DNA of 7,589 bases from Bacillota bacterium (GCA_023436485.1 JAEZIU010000136.1:1-7589), one strand, 5' to 3'. Shown: positions 1 to 7,395, numbered from the stretch's first letter. Notes: a model not told the origin generated them from the letters alone. Translations and numbers: made by a program.

Positions 1-68
1 ACTGGGAGTGGTATCGCAAGGATGGAACGTTAAAGCACTCCGGGTATTTTGGAAACCATGGAGTATAA
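1..68 (+). CDS. 3' end of an upstream gene (partial, reading frame uncertain)
   Basis: The third frame is open from the window edge to TAA at 66-68 and gives 21 residues beginning WEWYRKDGTLKHSGYF. This aromatic- and glycine-rich tail looks like real protein, with a W-Y-x-x-D-G-x-L pattern vaguely like wall-binding or beta-rich repeats, but it is too short to name. The competing frames are frame 1, ending at TAA 31-33 (TGSGIARMER), and frame 2, which reads on through the hairpin to about 125. Frame 1 would put the stop 13 nt before the hairpin, which is the more usual spacing; frame 3 puts the stop inside the loop. I prefer frame 3 on composition alone. No function can be given. Confidence 0.35.
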   Translation, partial: WEWYRKDGTLKHSGYFGNHGV

Positions 69-83
69 CCATGGTTTCCAAAA
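47..83. repeat. Perfect 15-bp inverted repeat, 7-nt loop (possible gene-end hairpin)
   Basis: The arm at 47-61 (TTTTGGAAACCATGG) is the exact reverse complement of the arm at 69-83, and the loop is AGTATAA. It lies where an upstream transcript should end, and the DNA after it contains ATTTT (87-91) and ATTTTT (101-106), so a terminator role is plausible. However, the arms are flanked in the opposite way to a standard intrinsic terminator: T-run on the 5' side, A-run on the 3' side, and CTGATTTT rather than an immediate T-tract. Each arm also contains the self-palindrome CCATGG. The structure is certain; the function is not. Confidence 0.6.
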
Positions 84-444
84 CTGATTTTAAGCATTGT
101 ATTTTTACTTATAGAAAAAATTATTGACAGACCGCTCAGTAATGATATAATAAAATTCGGAAGTTTTAGTAAATAAGTGAAAATTTGCGACTAAAGTCCA
201 ATATTAATGAAAATCACATCTGGAGTTCATCCTCGAATTATTAATTTTCATATTTGTTCAACTATGCTATAGCTTTTAGCATCCAAAGTCTTATCAAGGC
301 AATCGTTAATCCACCAGTAAGCATGCAGCATACGGGACTATACTTATATACTTGTCACACTGGAAATGTTCCAATTTAAAAACAATTCAAAAATAACATT
401 TCAAGCAAAAAAATTGTGTTAATTAAAAAAGGAGAATAGTAAAT
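84..444 (+). other. Gene-free stretch: promoter and about 285-nt leader of the SLH gene
   Basis: No gene was found here on either strand; the longest starts give only 21-27 codons with no credible ribosome binding site. The leader holds several short inverted repeats: ATGAAAAT (208-215) with ATTTTCAT (244-251), ATGCTA (264-269) with TAGCAT (277-282), and TGGAA (361-365) with TTCCA (369-373). I could not match them to a known riboswitch; there is no core resembling the c-di-GMP-I class. A conventional Shine-Dalgarno AAAAGGAG (427-434) precedes ATG 445 by 10 nt. Confidence 0.5.
124..151 (+). promoter_or_regulatory. Sigma-A type promoter for the SLH-protein operon
   Basis: A perfect -35 (TTGACA, 124-129) is followed after 16 bp by a perfect -10 (TATAAT, 146-151). 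Transcription would start near 157-159 and read into the SLH gene after about 285 nt of untranslated leader. The spacer is one base short of the optimum. No other candidate between here and 445 is comparable; the best is TTGTCA (353-358) with a poor TTTAAA further on. Confidence 0.75.
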
Positions 445-1884
445 ATGTTGAAAAAACTTTTATGTACAATAACAGTTTCAGCAATTTTATTATCAGCACT
501 TTTGCCGGTAACAGCGGAAAATGCTAGTACATCGGGCAATACAACAGCAGCAATGCGGATGCAGCCACTTGTTGACAAATACAACGGACTGACACAAACA
601 AGTCTTGATACTGAACTGGCTAGATTCCCGGATATAAAAAATCATTGGGGCAGAAATTACATAGCAAAAATATCGGCTCTTGAAATAATATCAGGATATC
701 CTGATGGAAGGTTTGGCCCCAACGACAAGCTTTTGGGAGGACAGTTTATTTTAATGCTTATGAGAGCCATAGGATATAGCCCGGAAGTCCCACAGAGAGT
801 GCCTTATTATAAGCCGTTTGCGGATTTAGCTCTTAAAGAAGGTATCTTGACAAAAGGCGAAATATCAGACTATACAAAGCCTATAACACGTGAATCGGCA
901 GCAAGTTTGGCAAGAAGGACTATAGGAAAGTATGAAAACGTACCCAAGGATTATTTTGTAAAGGGAAGTGACCCGTATCCGTCCAAGGGCAACAAAGGCT
1001 TTTTTGATAATGTATACGTAGGCTACCAGAAGCTTAAAATGACAGATTATCCTACTATTACAGGTAAATATCTTCAGGATGTAATTGACTGCTACCGTAT
1101 AGGACTTTTGACAGGCAGTAACAATAAATTCAATCCCAAGGGCACACTTACAAGGTCTGAAGCATCTGTCATAATAATAAAATTGTTGGATAAAAAGGCA
1201 AGGGTTGAAAGTATACCGTCAGCAAGTGAAAGCTTTAAATGGAAAAACAGCAACGCCAACAATGGTGAATATGACAATGAGGTGGCTGGCTTCTATGAAA
1301 ATAAGGAATACACCTTGTACAAAGGGGTGTTCCCAATGATGGAGATATGGGAAACAGCACAAACAATGTATAAGAACCGTAACCTCATAACAGGTGGAAA
1401 GATAGATTTTACTTATAGTGAAAAAAGTAAAAGCTTTGGATTTAATTACTTTAATAGTCAGGACCATTTCAATAAATATATTAATGATACTTATGGACTG
1501 ATTTTACCCCTAAACGGAATTGGTATAGCTACTCAAAGGACTCAAATAAAAAAAGGGCAGAAAGAGAGCTTGTATGACAACGGCGACGGATGGTTATATG
1601 AAATATCAAGCTATGAGGTTGATAAATATAACAAGGACTTGAAAAATTATACCTATGAATTGCTTAAATTATGGTTTGGGAAGGATTATGTAGAAGCGAA
1701 GAATATCCATGATAAATATCTAAGTTATTCATTGAATGATGTAAGTTGGAAACATGGAGTACACTTTCTTAATGGGCGTCAAATTTACGTAATTGGAGGT
1801 CGAAGTGAAGGAGGTATATCCTTTGCCTTTCAAGTCTGGGCTAAAGACTACATAACAAAAAATACCATGCTTAGATTAAACTAA
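445..1884 (+). CDS. Secreted SLH-domain cell-wall-anchored protein
   Basis: The 479-residue product starts with a clear Sec signal peptide: MLKK, a hydrophobic core, and likely cleavage after VTA at residue 24. Three SLH repeats follow. Repeat 1 (about 62-110) has the typical HW...I..L...I..GYPDGRFGPN core. Repeat 2 (about 122-161) is short and degenerate but keeps ITRES. Repeat 3 (about 185-250) has GLL.G..N.FNP.G.LTRSEA. SLH triplets bind pyruvylated secondary cell-wall polymers, so this protein should sit on the outer wall surface. Repeat 1 carries LLGGQF where the TRAE-like motif belongs, so binding may rest on repeats 2 and 3. Residues about 265-479 form a domain I do not recognise, rich in Tyr, Trp, Asn and Lys and with no visible catalytic signature; it could be the part that contacts other surface proteins. 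The start is set by the signal peptide and an AAAAGGAG site 10 nt upstream. The next gene begins 16 nt after its stop, so it is probably co-transcribed and functionally paired. Confidence 0.93.
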   Translation: MLKKLLCTITVSAILLSALLPVTAENASTSGNTTAAMRMQPLVDKYNGLTQTSLDTELARFPDIKNHWGRNYIAKISALEIISGYPDGRFGPNDKLLGGQFILMLMRAIGYSPEVPQRVPYYKPFADLALKEGILTKGEISDYTKPITRESAASLARRTIGKYENVPKDYFVKGSDPYPSKGNKGFFDNVYVGYQKLKMTDYPTITGKYLQDVIDCYRIGLLTGSNNKFNPKGTLTRSEASVIIIKLLDKKARVESIPSASESFKWKNSNANNGEYDNEVAGFYENKEYTLYKGVFPMMEIWETAQTMYKNRNLITGGKIDFTYSEKSKSFGFNYFNSQDHFNKYINDTYGLILPLNGIGIATQRTQIKKGQKESLYDNGDGWLYEISSYEVDKYNKDLKNYTYELLKLWFGKDYVEAKNIHDKYLSYSLNDVSWKHGVHFLNGRQIYVIGGRSEGGISFAFQVWAKDYITKNTMLRLN

Positions 1885-1890
1885 AGAAGG
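1885..1890 (+). promoter_or_regulatory. Ribosome binding site that fixes a TTG start
   Basis: AGAAGG begins immediately after the SLH gene's TAA and lies 10 nt before TTG 1901. That TTG opens straight into a signal peptide (MNTKYTK plus a hydrophobic core). The next in-frame ATG is residue 26, inside the signal peptide's end, so TTG is the only sensible start. The closeness to the upstream stop suggests translational coupling. Confidence 0.75.
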
Positions 1891-1900
1891 TGCACATAAA

Positions 1901-4900
1901 TTGAATACTAAATATACTAAAATAATTTCATTAATTCTTTGCCTTATATTATTTATAACTGGCTTTCCGGATATAATGGTACAGGCTTCAAATAGTTATA
2001 CTTTACTTAAATACGAAAATGGAGGCATGGAGTTTTTCAACCAGATTACATATGACAGCTATAAAAAAAACAACCTTTTGCCAACTCTTCCCAGTGGAAT
2101 TGTTATTCCATTAACAATAAAAAAGGGTACTAACACTTACTGTTTGAACTATAGGCTTTTTAATCAGAAGAATCTTGTAGTATATGGCAGCTATAGGAGT
2201 ATGGCAGGAAACTATTTCAAATGCGGTTATCAGATACACAATGATTTGGATATTAAAGACCCGGAAATCAAGTATGACGGAGGCTACTTCTTAAAGCCTG
2301 ACGGAATATCTTGCAATGGTAAAGAGCAGAACCCCAAAAAACATGGAGACAAATGTGGGACTAACCGAGGAGAGTGGAAGTACCTGGGCTTTGATGTAAA
2401 TGGTGAAGTATTCAGTAATATGTGGATGATTAACGTAGCAACTGTAACTACCTTCAGGGAAAGAAACTGGATAAAGGAACCTTGGAGTTCAACAAATGAA
2501 GTCAAAAAGGTTCTATCAGGAAGGATTAGTACATATAACCAAGCAGCATATGGTTCTTCAAATCGTTATAAACCGCAAACCGTTCAAAAGATTAAAGATT
2601 GGATATTCAAAACCTTCAATTCCGTAGATAAGTTTTCAGGAATACCCGACGGTAATAGCCACTACGACCCAAATGTTTACGAATATCTTTATATTCAGTC
2701 AGCTCCAACAATTCAAAAGTCAGGCAGTGGTAAGATGTGGCACGTAAGGCCTGACGGTTCTATCTGGTATCAAACCTTTTCGGTACCCAATCTGGGACAA
2801 ACAAAAACACTATCTGATAGTGGTAAAAGGGACTTGCCCTTGCAATGCTTTGTAACTGCTGTATCACCTATGCCGGACATTCCAAAAGGAAAAGAGTTGG
2901 ACAAACAGCCGATTAAACTTGAATTTCAGGTAAAAGGTGAACTACAGGATTACGTTATCCTGAAAGAAGAGGAGCCGGCACCGGAAGGCTGGATTCCATA
3001 TTATAAGGATTCGGTGTCCAGAACGGTATATTATACAAGGCAGGACATAGATAGTTGGGATTTAAGTATAGATAAGGTATCCGGAATAGAACTTACCGAT
3101 ACTGAAATGAAATCAAAGAATGTTGTGCCTAAAAGTACGGCAGATAATACAGTTACTGCAGCTTTTAGTATTGAAACCACCGTAGAAGAAATCAAGAAGC
3201 TTCCCAAGCAAGGGGACAATTACATAGTAATGGTTGAAGCAACAGCAAAAGTAAACTATTTGGACGGACACAATAATTCCAAGAACGGAAGTAATCAATT
3301 TTTAACAGGCACAATTCAAACTCCTCCCGAGCCTGATATAGAACCTCTTATTATAGATATTCCTACCATAGAAATAAATAATCACATTGGAGAAACTGCA
3401 TTTGATGGAGTTAAATTCAAAGATGTTTCTGATAACACAGATATGTCAACAGTTAAAAGTACCGAGCTTTACATTAACGGTGAAGCTGTTGACTATGATG
3501 AATTCTTTTCAGGCTCTTACAAATTCCCTGCAACATCTGATAAAAACGGGTACTTTGCAGAAGTCATCTGTAAATACAACCTTGATAAAAGTAAAATAAT
3601 ACTAGAGGGCCTTCCTGAAAATACAAAAAAGGAAATACAAGACGCCACCATAGTTGAATATGTTTCAACAGATTATGTATACATATATCCTACAAAACCT
3701 ATAGCACATTTCAAACTTTCATCTAACTCCTGGAAACAGAACAGAATTGTAAACGTAGAGAACAATTCAACTGATAGCAATATAAAACTTGTTGTTGATA
3801 AATATCCTATAATTGAATACAGATGGTCTTACGGCGGCGATATATCGCTGATGAATAAAGGTACCGATACTGACTTAAAGAAGCAATTGCAGTACAAAGA
3901 GCCGGGTTCTTATTCCTTGACACTGGAATGCAAAAACACTCTGGGAATATGGTCTGACCCTTATACAGTGGAATACCGTGTACTAGAGGACATTACCCCG
4001 AATATAGAACTGAACCTGTCTGATAGCGTAGTAACAAGAAATGATGAAATGAGTGCATGGCACTATGATGTTAGCAGCACAGATGGTGACAAAATAGCAA
4101 GTACCAAAATAGAATTGTGGTATGACAGCGACAACAACGGTTATGTTGATACTATGGTTCAGTCATGGAACGGCCTCGGTGATAACGGCATTTGTGAATT
4201 GACAGACTTCCCTGTTTACACTCCTTCAGAACTTGGTTACTATAAATTCTTTATATATGCCCAGGATGAGTTTGTTGATGTAAATGGACAGGATACACTA
4301 ACACAATACATAAGTAAAAATGATAAAAAGTCAGCAAGTCTGGAATGTGATTTTTGGGTAGACAACTATCAACCACTTTCAGATATATATGTTGATGCTC
4401 CCATTGAAAGACCAAACGTTGATTTGTATATCATACGGGATAAGGGTTTAGCACAGGATAAATACAGTTATATATCTGATAACAGGGTTTCCATGGAAAA
4501 TTCGTTGTTAGGAAGAAATATGATTCCCAATGTTAACATATGGGACATGAAAACTTATGAATATTCTACCCCTGCAAGTACATCAAGTAATACCGGGACA
4601 AGTTACCCTGGGGAAAAAATTACCTATACCAGTGCAGGATATTCAGGCAAGCTGAAAAGAACCAGTGTAACGGACACCGGAGGTTATCATGACTTTGGCC
4701 ATTATGAATCCCGGACAGAAACCAAATCTATTAGTTCAGGTGGTGGTTATGCTTCCGGCCACGGGTATGGAGGTTCAACCCCACCGTCCAGTATTTCCTA
4801 TAGTGATGGAGAAGGTTATTCGGGCAGCATGTCTATTCAAAACTATAACTACACAAGTACTCCTTGTGGACATCCCAGAAGTCCTACTCATGGAGAAGGA

Positions 4901-7132
4901 TATTTTAACTGGACAAGGTCATGGTCAGGATACTCGGGAACTGCATCAAGAACAGTTTCTTACTGGGTTCCCAATATGCAGTGGATTTCAAATTATACAG
5001 GCTACTACAGCGGTACTATTTACAAATATGTACGACAACCTTACACCGATATATGGCGGGGCAACAGCAGTAAATATATTCTCTATATAAGTGATGGTAA
5101 TATTTCAGAGCTTTCAGACTTTTATTCAGCGGCATCCAAAACCGATGCAAAGATAATTCTGGCAGGAACACCCGACATACAGAAACAATACCCGGAGTGT
5201 GCGAAATTTATAGATGCAACGGACAAGACAGTTCAGGAGATTCTAAACGAAACTTTGGAATACATTTCAGAAGAAACTCCGGCTATTGAGCAAATTTGTG
5301 TACTGCGTAATCAGCAGTTTACTCTGAATGTAGGAGATAATGACCTTGAAAATGATGAAATCATATCCGGAGAAATGCAATATGTACAGGATAAAGACTA
5401 TTTTGATAACCCCACAGGGCAGGAACCCGGGACACAAGCAGCTTTTAACTCTGATACGGGGTGGACAGCCGAAATAAGAAACTCATTTTCCAATGTAGGA
5501 AAGTACCGGATATACAGAAGAGTAAAAGACAAGCCCTCCGGTGCATATGGAGAGGACTACTCCTATTACAGCGGAGCTACAAAGGTTGACATAATTGTAC
5601 ACAGAAAGCCTATTGCCAAGGCAACACTTGATTGGGATTTCGATGGGGCTACAAATACATACAAGACCACCTGGGAGGATATTAGCTATGATTTAGATCA
5701 TAATATTACCAGAGCTAAGACTGACAAAGGTATATCAAATAGGAAAATTATGTGGAAGAAGGAGGGTGGGGAGTGGAACTATACAATACCCGACAATCTA
5801 AGCCCCGGCACTTATAGAATCAAGTATTATGTAAAAGACATAGAAAACACCTGGTCAGATGTATTTACAATGGGTATAAACGGGACAACCTATACAAATG
5901 TTCCGGAGGTTACATTTACTTTAACGGATACCCCACCGATGCAGTTTGAAGCTGAACTACGTGCAATGAAAACAACCTTCAGAGTCCCGCCATCTCCGGT
6001 TACCTTACCTGCCGGCGAAGACCTGGAAGTCTTTAATGTATGGACAAGATATCCGTCAAATCCGTATTTAACATTGGCTTTGTATAGTCCAAACGGAACT
6101 CAGGTGTCAAATACTAAAACCGTTAACTACAGTACAAATACAGGCAATAAAAGCGGAAATGACATTAAGTGGAACAACATACCTTTTAACATAATCAACA
6201 GCCTAAAAGATGGTAATTATATATTTAAAATAACGGCAAATGCCCAACAGAACAAGACAATATCCTTCCCAGTCACGGTAAAAACCCCTATTAACCTGAA
6301 AGGATATATAAACGGCAAGGAAACCGCAGCTCAGGTCAATACCGGGGATACAAATCTGTTTAAGTTTACAACCTCACAATACGTAACAAAGACACAATTA
6401 ACCTTCGAAGGACACACATACACATCAGATTCGGGAAAAATACAGATGGTTTCCAATTCAGGAACATTAAAAACTTGGGAATTAAGACTTGATATAGCTG
6501 ATGGGGCATATTCGGAAGGTAGGCTAGGGAGTGCTGAATTCAAAGCATGGCTTCCATCAGGAATAAGTGAAACAGTTAATGTAGATTATAAATTCGTAGG
6601 AATCAGGGCATACAGCTTTGCAGTTACAATGATGCTGGACCCCGGCTGGAGAACCTATTATTTTGATACAAGCAGGGGTGTGGATGACAATCGGGATGGA
6701 AGAATCGACAGGTATCCGCGAAGAAGCAATACTGATATCCCTGCTATAAAAATGCCAATCAATTATTTCTCTCTGGTAGGACACAGCAGGACACATATCA
6801 AAGCAGGTTACAAGGTAAAAGGAAGGATTGATATCCAGGGCCAACCGGATTATGCGGCATTCAGAATACACTATATTATCAAAGGTAAGACACACACAGA
6901 TACCGTTATATTAACAAAAACCTCGGAGAACACCTATACATTTGAATGGATTATCCCACTGGAAACGGATGATAAAACCTTTGTGAGCTTTGACCTGATA
7001 ACAAAGAAGGGCGCTTCTACCTATGGTAGTGAAAAATGGGTAGACACCTGGGACAGCCGCAATACATCAAGACAGGTTTTCTATGTCAGAGGTAAAGCTA
7101 CTGATGATTTGATTTATATGCAGAGTCAGTAA
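1901..7132 (+). CDS. Giant secreted multi-domain surface protein with PKD/Ig-like modules and a split vWA-like region
   Basis: The 1743-residue product has a Sec signal peptide (residues 1 to about 30, ending MVQAS). Approximate layout: 31-330, an N-terminal region with a Cys-containing part (C138, C152) and a W-rich stretch (KMWHVRPDGSIWYQTF, about 278-293); 335-595, beta-rich linker domains; 598-696, a PKD/Ig-like module; 698-830, a beta domain with a calcium-loop-like D742-x-D-x-N-G-x-V-D750; 838-888 and 1056-1122, two halves of an alpha/beta domain separated by a Gly/Ser/Tyr/His-rich insertion; 1134-1235, a beta domain; 1235-1342, a second PKD/Ig-like module; 1345-1570, further beta modules; 1571-1743, a C-terminal domain with a D1595-x-N-x-D-G-x-I-D1603 loop. 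There is no LPXTG, SLH, lipobox, dockerin or enzyme active site that I can see, so retention at the surface probably depends on a partner, most simply the SLH protein encoded 16 nt upstream. The role (structural fibre, adhesin or assembly scaffold) is inferred. It resembles large multi-modular exported proteins of Clostridia and Paenibacillaceae, but I cannot name a family with certainty. Confidence 0.93.
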   Translation: MNTKYTKIISLILCLILFITGFPDIMVQASNSYTLLKYENGGMEFFNQITYDSYKKNNLLPTLPSGIVIPLTIKKGTNTYCLNYRLFNQKNLVVYGSYRSMAGNYFKCGYQIHNDLDIKDPEIKYDGGYFLKPDGISCNGKEQNPKKHGDKCGTNRGEWKYLGFDVNGEVFSNMWMINVATVTTFRERNWIKEPWSSTNEVKKVLSGRISTYNQAAYGSSNRYKPQTVQKIKDWIFKTFNSVDKFSGIPDGNSHYDPNVYEYLYIQSAPTIQKSGSGKMWHVRPDGSIWYQTFSVPNLGQTKTLSDSGKRDLPLQCFVTAVSPMPDIPKGKELDKQPIKLEFQVKGELQDYVILKEEEPAPEGWIPYYKDSVSRTVYYTRQDIDSWDLSIDKVSGIELTDTEMKSKNVVPKSTADNTVTAAFSIETTVEEIKKLPKQGDNYIVMVEATAKVNYLDGHNNSKNGSNQFLTGTIQTPPEPDIEPLIIDIPTIEINNHIGETAFDGVKFKDVSDNTDMSTVKSTELYINGEAVDYDEFFSGSYKFPATSDKNGYFAEVICKYNLDKSKIILEGLPENTKKEIQDATIVEYVSTDYVYIYPTKPIAHFKLSSNSWKQNRIVNVENNSTDSNIKLVVDKYPIIEYRWSYGGDISLMNKGTDTDLKKQLQYKEPGSYSLTLECKNTLGIWSDPYTVEYRVLEDITPNIELNLSDSVVTRNDEMSAWHYDVSSTDGDKIASTKIELWYDSDNNGYVDTMVQSWNGLGDNGICELTDFPVYTPSELGYYKFFIYAQDEFVDVNGQDTLTQYISKNDKKSASLECDFWVDNYQPLSDIYVDAPIERPNVDLYIIRDKGLAQDKYSYISDNRVSMENSLLGRNMIPNVNIWDMKTYEYSTPASTSSNTGTSYPGEKITYTSAGYSGKLKRTSVTDTGGYHDFGHYESRTETKSISSGGGYASGHGYGGSTPPSSISYSDGEGYSGSMSIQNYNYTSTPCGHPRSPTHGEGYFNWTRSWSGYSGTASRTVSYWVPNMQWISNYTGYYSGTIYKYVRQPYTDIWRGNSSKYILYISDGNISELSDFYSAASKTDAKIILAGTPDIQKQYPECAKFIDATDKTVQEILNETLEYISEETPAIEQICVLRNQQFTLNVGDNDLENDEIISGEMQYVQDKDYFDNPTGQEPGTQAAFNSDTGWTAEIRNSFSNVGKYRIYRRVKDKPSGAYGEDYSYYSGATKVDIIVHRKPIAKATLDWDFDGATNTYKTTWEDISYDLDHNITRAKTDKGISNRKIMWKKEGGEWNYTIPDNLSPGTYRIKYYVKDIENTWSDVFTMGINGTTYTNVPEVTFTLTDTPPMQFEAELRAMKTTFRVPPSPVTLPAGEDLEVFNVWTRYPSNPYLTLALYSPNGTQVSNTKTVNYSTNTGNKSGNDIKWNNIPFNIINSLKDGNYIFKITANAQQNKTISFPVTVKTPINLKGYINGKETAAQVNTGDTNLFKFTTSQYVTKTQLTFEGHTYTSDSGKIQMVSNSGTLKTWELRLDIADGAYSEGRLGSAEFKAWLPSGISETVNVDYKFVGIRAYSFAVTMMLDPGWRTYYFDTSRGVDDNRDGRIDRYPRRSNTDIPAIKMPINYFSLVGHSRTHIKAGYKVKGRIDIQGQPDYAAFRIHYIIKGKTHTDTVILTKTSENTYTFEWIIPLETDDKTFVSFDLITKKGASTYGSEKWVDTWDSRNTSRQVFYVRGKATDDLIYMQSQ

Positions 7133-7170
7133 AGGGAAAAGTGTTTTTGATGTATTGTCATGAAAGTATA

Positions 7171-7194
7171 CTCCTTCTTGGATATTAAAAGGAG
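7171..7194 (+). other. Small hairpin CTCCTT/AAGGAG
   Basis: CTCCTT (7171-7176) can pair with AAGGAG (7189-7194) across a 12-nt loop. The 3' arm is a perfect Shine-Dalgarno sequence, so the stem would hide a ribosome binding site. No T-tract follows, so it is not a standard terminator of the giant gene. Six base pairs with a 12-nt loop is weak and could be chance. Confidence 0.35.
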
Positions 7195-7197
7195 AAC

Positions 7198-7248
7198 GTG
7201 AGGGGCTTTCTATTATTCGTTATCTTAATGGTTTTGCTGCAGAGATAA
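7198..7248 (+). CDS. Possible 16-residue hydrophobic micro-ORF (doubtful)
   Basis: GTG 7198 to TAA 7248 reads MRGFLLFVILMVLLQR: a single hydrophobic core bracketed by arginines, the shape of a tiny membrane peptide. AAAAGGAG (7187-7194) lies only 3 nt before the GTG, too close for efficient initiation. An in-frame TAA at 7186 rules out a longer version. The same DNA is also open in the next frame (7164-7292). Nothing else supports expression, so this is recorded as a candidate only. Confidence 0.15.
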   Translation: MRGFLLFVILMVLLQR

Positions 7249-7366
7249 AAAAGTTTACATTGATGCGTAAGGTACAATATTTTACAACGTAAGTGCAAAT
7301 TTTTACAAAAAAATTTAATACATATAGTAAATATGCACAAATTTACATTAAAATATAAAAAACATA

Positions 7367-7395
7367 TTGTATATTTTTACAAGGTAAAATATAAT
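7367..7395 (+). promoter_or_regulatory. Candidate promoter of the downstream secreted-protein gene
   Basis: A perfect -10 (TATAAT, 7390-7395) stands 17 bp after a weak -35 (TTGTAT, 7367-7372). An alternative is TTTACA (7342-7347) with TATTGT (7365-7370), also 17 bp apart. Both lie inside the repeat array, so motif binding could act directly on initiation. In DNA this AT-rich, -10-like hexamers arise easily, which limits confidence. Confidence 0.35.

Noticed and set aside
126..142. Possible TetR-type operator within the promoter spacer (GACCGCTCAGT)
   Set aside because: The symmetry is poor and no regulator gene is nearby, so no operator is claimed.
248..331. Minus-strand 27-codon frame in the SLH leader (WWINDCLDKTLDAK...)
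   Set aside because: It looks slightly protein-like, but is bounded closely by stops and has no ribosome binding site; too short to call even a remnant.
3387..3599. 70-codon plus-strand open frame within the giant gene
   Set aside because: A shadow of the main frame without initiation signals.
4689..5090. 133-codon plus-strand open frame inside the giant gene
   Set aside because: It overlaps the insertion of the giant protein in another frame, has no ribosome binding site and no signal peptide; it is a by-product of the biased codon composition there.
6557..6895. 112-codon minus-strand open frame
   Set aside because: Fully antisense to the C-terminal domain of the giant protein, with no promoter or ribosome binding site of its own. 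The other antisense frames within both genes were dropped for the same reason.
1595..7132. Dockerin or cohesin in the giant protein
   Set aside because: Only isolated single calcium-loop motifs are present, far apart; a dockerin needs two closely spaced copies, and no cohesin pattern is visible.
7100..7132. Sortase (LPXTG-like) or membrane anchor at the C-terminus of the giant protein
   Set aside because: The protein ends in polar residues (DDLIYMQSQ) with no sorting motif, hydrophobic segment or basic tail.
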